The translations under genes and the position numbers were made by a program. A DNA stretch of 15,214 nucleotides from Elusimicrobiota bacterium. GTDB lineage: Bacteria > Elusimicrobiota > Elusimicrobia > JACQJN01. The stretch spans positions 1-15,214 of the forward strand of contig JACQJN010000245.1 in assembly GCA_016205085.1 (NCBI GenBank), given 5' to 3'. Positions within the stretch are counted from its first letter, which is position 1; each line of letters starts with the position of its first letter. This document shows, piece by piece, positions 13,636 through 15,214 of this stretch. The notes beneath the pieces are model-generated. The model saw only the letters and a program-made list of their open reading frames with translations. It ran no database searches and had not been told where the DNA came from.

Positions 13636-14283
13636 TTATTTCCTAGATAGGGTGGGCCAGAAGGAACGCAGAGAGTGCACAAAGGATTCCGCCAAGGAGA
13701 TGGTGGCTGTCTCCAAATCGATCCCCTCATAGGTTTCATGCGCCGACCACACCACGGAACCTGTTCTTACATCTACCATACGGCAATTTAAGCCCACCAC
13801 CGCGGCGGAAGTCAAAATGCTGGAATCCGGAACTCCTATCGCCGTCCCCTGGGGATACAGGGAACGCCCTTTAAGAGGAGTCACCTTTCTATGGCCGGCG
13901 CCGGTCCCCGTATACACCAAGTAGCTCTCGGGCGCTGAATACTGCGTCACCGATCCCACAAACAGCGCATCCACTCCCAATACCTCTTTCAACGATTTCA
14001 TCGTTTTAGGATCGAAAACATCTGCCTGGGCAAGACGATGCTCTCTTAAAACCGAATCCAGCTTCTTTCTTTCCACAACATCCGCCCCCGAAGCCAGGAG
14101 GGCATGCGCCAGAAGGTCCGAGGCGGCCTCTCCTCCTTCCCCGTCAAAAGAAGTGACGGCAATGCGCTGGACTTTGCTGAAATCAAAATCCCGCTTCACC
14201 GCAACCCTCGGCCCCACGCATCCGAATAAGAAAGTAGACAGTAGAAAGTAGACAGTAGGCAGGAAATAAAAACTTTTTTTCAC
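13636..14283 (-). CDS. CsgG-like lipoprotein
   Basis: 215 residues from a GTG at 14283 that overlaps the preceding TPR gene stop by 4 bp (GTGA). The signal sequence ends in a lipobox-like STFLFGC (C22); Phe at -2 is unusual. The mature part has RIAVTSFDGEGGE, a region around VVERKKLDSVLREHRLAQAD, and VLGVDALFVGSVTQY, then MVDVRTGSVVWSA. This order matches the CsgG/curli-assembly fold, whose members form outer-membrane secretion pores or act as periplasmic accessory lipoproteins. No curlin-type substrate gene is nearby, so a curli role is not implied. Residues 7-20 of the signal peptide are encoded by heptamer repeats. Moderate confidence in the family, low in any role. Confidence 0.72.
   Translation of the reverse strand: MKKSFYFLPTVYFLLSTFLFGCVGPRVAVKRDFDFSKVQRIAVTSFDGEGGEAASDLLAHALLASGADVVERKKLDSVLREHRLAQADVFDPKTMKSLKEVLGVDALFVGSVTQYSAPESYLVYTGTGAGHRKVTPLKGRSLYPQGTAIGVPDSSILTSAAVVGLNCRMVDVRTGSVVWSAHETYEGIDLETATISLAESFVHSLRSFWPTLSRK
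14224..14265 (-). repeat. 7-bp tandem repeat encoding the lipoprotein signal peptide
   Basis: Plus-strand heptamers: GAATAAG, AAAGTAG, ACAGTAG, AAAGTAG, ACAGTAG, GCAGGAA. The middle four form an exact duplication of a 14-mer (14231-14258). Read on the minus strand they give residues 7-20 of the CsgG-like lipoprotein, i.e. almost the entire hydrophobic core of its signal sequence. Confidence 0.85.
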
Positions 14284-14684
14284 TGGTTTTTAAGTCTTCT
14301 AAGATGCTTCTGCGCCACTTCTCGAATCTTGGAATCTTCCGCGAATTTAAGACAGTTTTCCCAGGCCTGGATGGCTTGTGTTTTATAAGAGGGATCTTCC
14401 TTCATCCTTTTCTCGCAAATCAGAGCGATCAGGTAATAGGCCCGAACTACTTTAGGGTCTATCTCCACCGCCTTCCTGAAAGCGGTCAAAGCCCCATCCC
14501 ATTCCTCCAGGTCCCGATTAATAAGCCCCAGCCTCATCCAAAACTCGGCATTTTGAGGTTCTGTCTGAACCGCCGCCAACAAAGCCTCCTTCTGCTGCCA
14601 AAGCTCCTCCCGAGACTCCTTAGCTACTGCCACAAGCACCCAGGTCATCCCGAAAAGAAGCGCTGCAATAATTTTTTTCTTCAC
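14280..14684 (-). CDS. Small exported TPR protein
   Basis: 134 residues from a GTG at 14684 with AGGAT seven bases upstream. A short signal peptide (MKKKIIAALLFGMTWVLVAVA) has no lipobox. Two to three TPR units follow: NAEFWMRLGLINRDLEEWDG, ALTAFRKAVEIDPKVVRAYY, and a less regular one ending QAWENCLKF. It probably acts as a periplasmic adaptor. Its stop overlaps the start of the CsgG-like gene by 4 bp, and the coiled-coil gene ends 20 bp upstream, so the genes are likely one operon. Function unknown. Confidence 0.8.
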   Translation of the reverse strand: MKKKIIAALLFGMTWVLVAVAKESREELWQQKEALLAAVQTEPQNAEFWMRLGLINRDLEEWDGALTAFRKAVEIDPKVVRAYYLIALICEKRMKEDPSYKTQAIQAWENCLKFAEDSKIREVAQKHLRRLKNQ

Positions 14685-14704
14685 GCTGATATCCTACTAA
14701 AAAA

Positions 14705-15214
14705 TCAACCGCCTTTTTTCTTGCGGGTCAAAATCTTCCAAACCACATAAAACACCAGCCCCAATCCCAATCCGATAAAAATCCATTTCCAGACAGATTT
14801 GCGATTCCACTGATTTTCAGGCGGAGGCTTTTGTCTGTCCTTCTCTTTCTCCTTAAGCAGCCCCTCCAGATATTTCAAATAGGCCTGCTCAAAAGCCAGT
14901 CGGTTTCTTAAATATCTTATCTGTTCCTGCAACCTTGCCGCCTCCTCCAATCTGGCCCCCTCTTTGCCTATTCTCCAGCCCAGCTTATGAGCATCCTCTG
15001 CCAAACCGAGCTCCTCGGAATGCGCTTTCTTTTTATCCGACACCGCCTTTTCCAATTCCCCCAAGCTTTTCTGGTACGCCTCCTCAAGTCCCGCAGCGGA
15101 AGACTCCACCTCGCCACGCCTTCTTTGCAGTTCCTGCATGGCCCCGAACAAAACCTCCGCCTGCTGGGCGTACTGCTGGGCTCCCGGAGTCACCGATATT
15201 TGAGCTTCCACCCC
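14705..15214 (-). CDS. Coiled-coil protein with C-terminal membrane anchor (partial, N-terminus outside window)
   Basis: At least 169 codons are open to the window edge; the GTG at 15211 could be internal, so the gene probably begins outside. The visible part is highly charged and helical, rich in Glu, Lys, Ala and Leu with heptad-like spacing (about 15-125), as in a coiled coil. A short Pro-rich hinge (RQKPPPENQ) and one membrane segment (WIFIGLGLGLVFYVVWKIL) follow, ending in a basic tail, TRKKKGG. The basic tail after the single helix suggests a tail in the cytoplasm, though topology is inferred. I do not recognise a family. It stands first in the envelope-module run. Confidence 0.7.
   Translation of the reverse strand, partial: GVEAQISVTPGAQQYAQQAEVLFGAMQELQRRRGEVESSAAGLEEAYQKSLGELEKAVSDKKKAHSEELGLAEDAHKLGWRIGKEGARLEEAARLQEQIRYLRNRLAFEQAYLKYLEGLLKEKEKDRQKPPPENQWNRKSVWKWIFIGLGLGLVFYVVWKILTRKKKGG

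Overview
The window looks like chromosomal DNA of an uncultured Gram-negative bacterium, not a plasmid, phage or island. Housekeeping genes (ribosomal protein L31, EF-P, RsmA, MurC) sit next to envelope genes (heptosyltransferase-type GT9, CsgG-like lipoprotein, signal-peptide TPR proteins, a secreted subtilase with a C-terminal sorting-type beta domain). Base composition is moderate, starts include ATG and GTG, and the standard code fits. The mixture resembles Omnitrophota or related candidate phyla; this is an impression from gene style and repeat style, not proof.

Layout: (1) 1-6892, all on the minus strand. Read in transcription order: NicO-type Ni/Co permease, M24 Xaa-Pro peptidase, a 240-bp repeat-filled gap, lemA, htpX and efp (4-bp stop/start overlaps), a second repeat element, a HAD phosphatase, a secreted subtilase, and rpmE, which is cut by the window edge. 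(2) 6916-9190, the only plus-strand genes: a GT9 glycosyltransferase overlapping a radical SAM/SPASM protein with a C-terminal PCP_red-like domain. This pair diverges from the permease across only 23 bp. (3) 9139-15214, minus strand. In transcription order: a coiled-coil membrane protein cut by the window edge, a small TPR protein, a CsgG-like lipoprotein, a large TPR protein, a repeat element, a THEP1-type NTPase, murC and rsmA, mostly overlapping or closely spaced. rsmA runs 52 bp into the 3' end of the radical SAM gene.

Functions: lemA-htpX-efp-peptidase is a housekeeping and membrane-quality cluster. The last four genes look like an envelope module (coiled-coil anchor, two TPR scaffolds, CsgG-like lipoprotein) of unknown job.

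The most unusual content is repetitive DNA. Two families of palindromic intergenic repeats occur twice each, with hairpin arms that differ between copies but stay self-complementary. Separately, short tandem repeats of 7, 8 and 10 bp lie inside genes. They encode the hydrophobic core of the signal peptides of three different exported proteins and a surface-loop insertion in RsmA. I found no tRNA, rRNA, CRISPR array, transposase or recognisable riboswitch.
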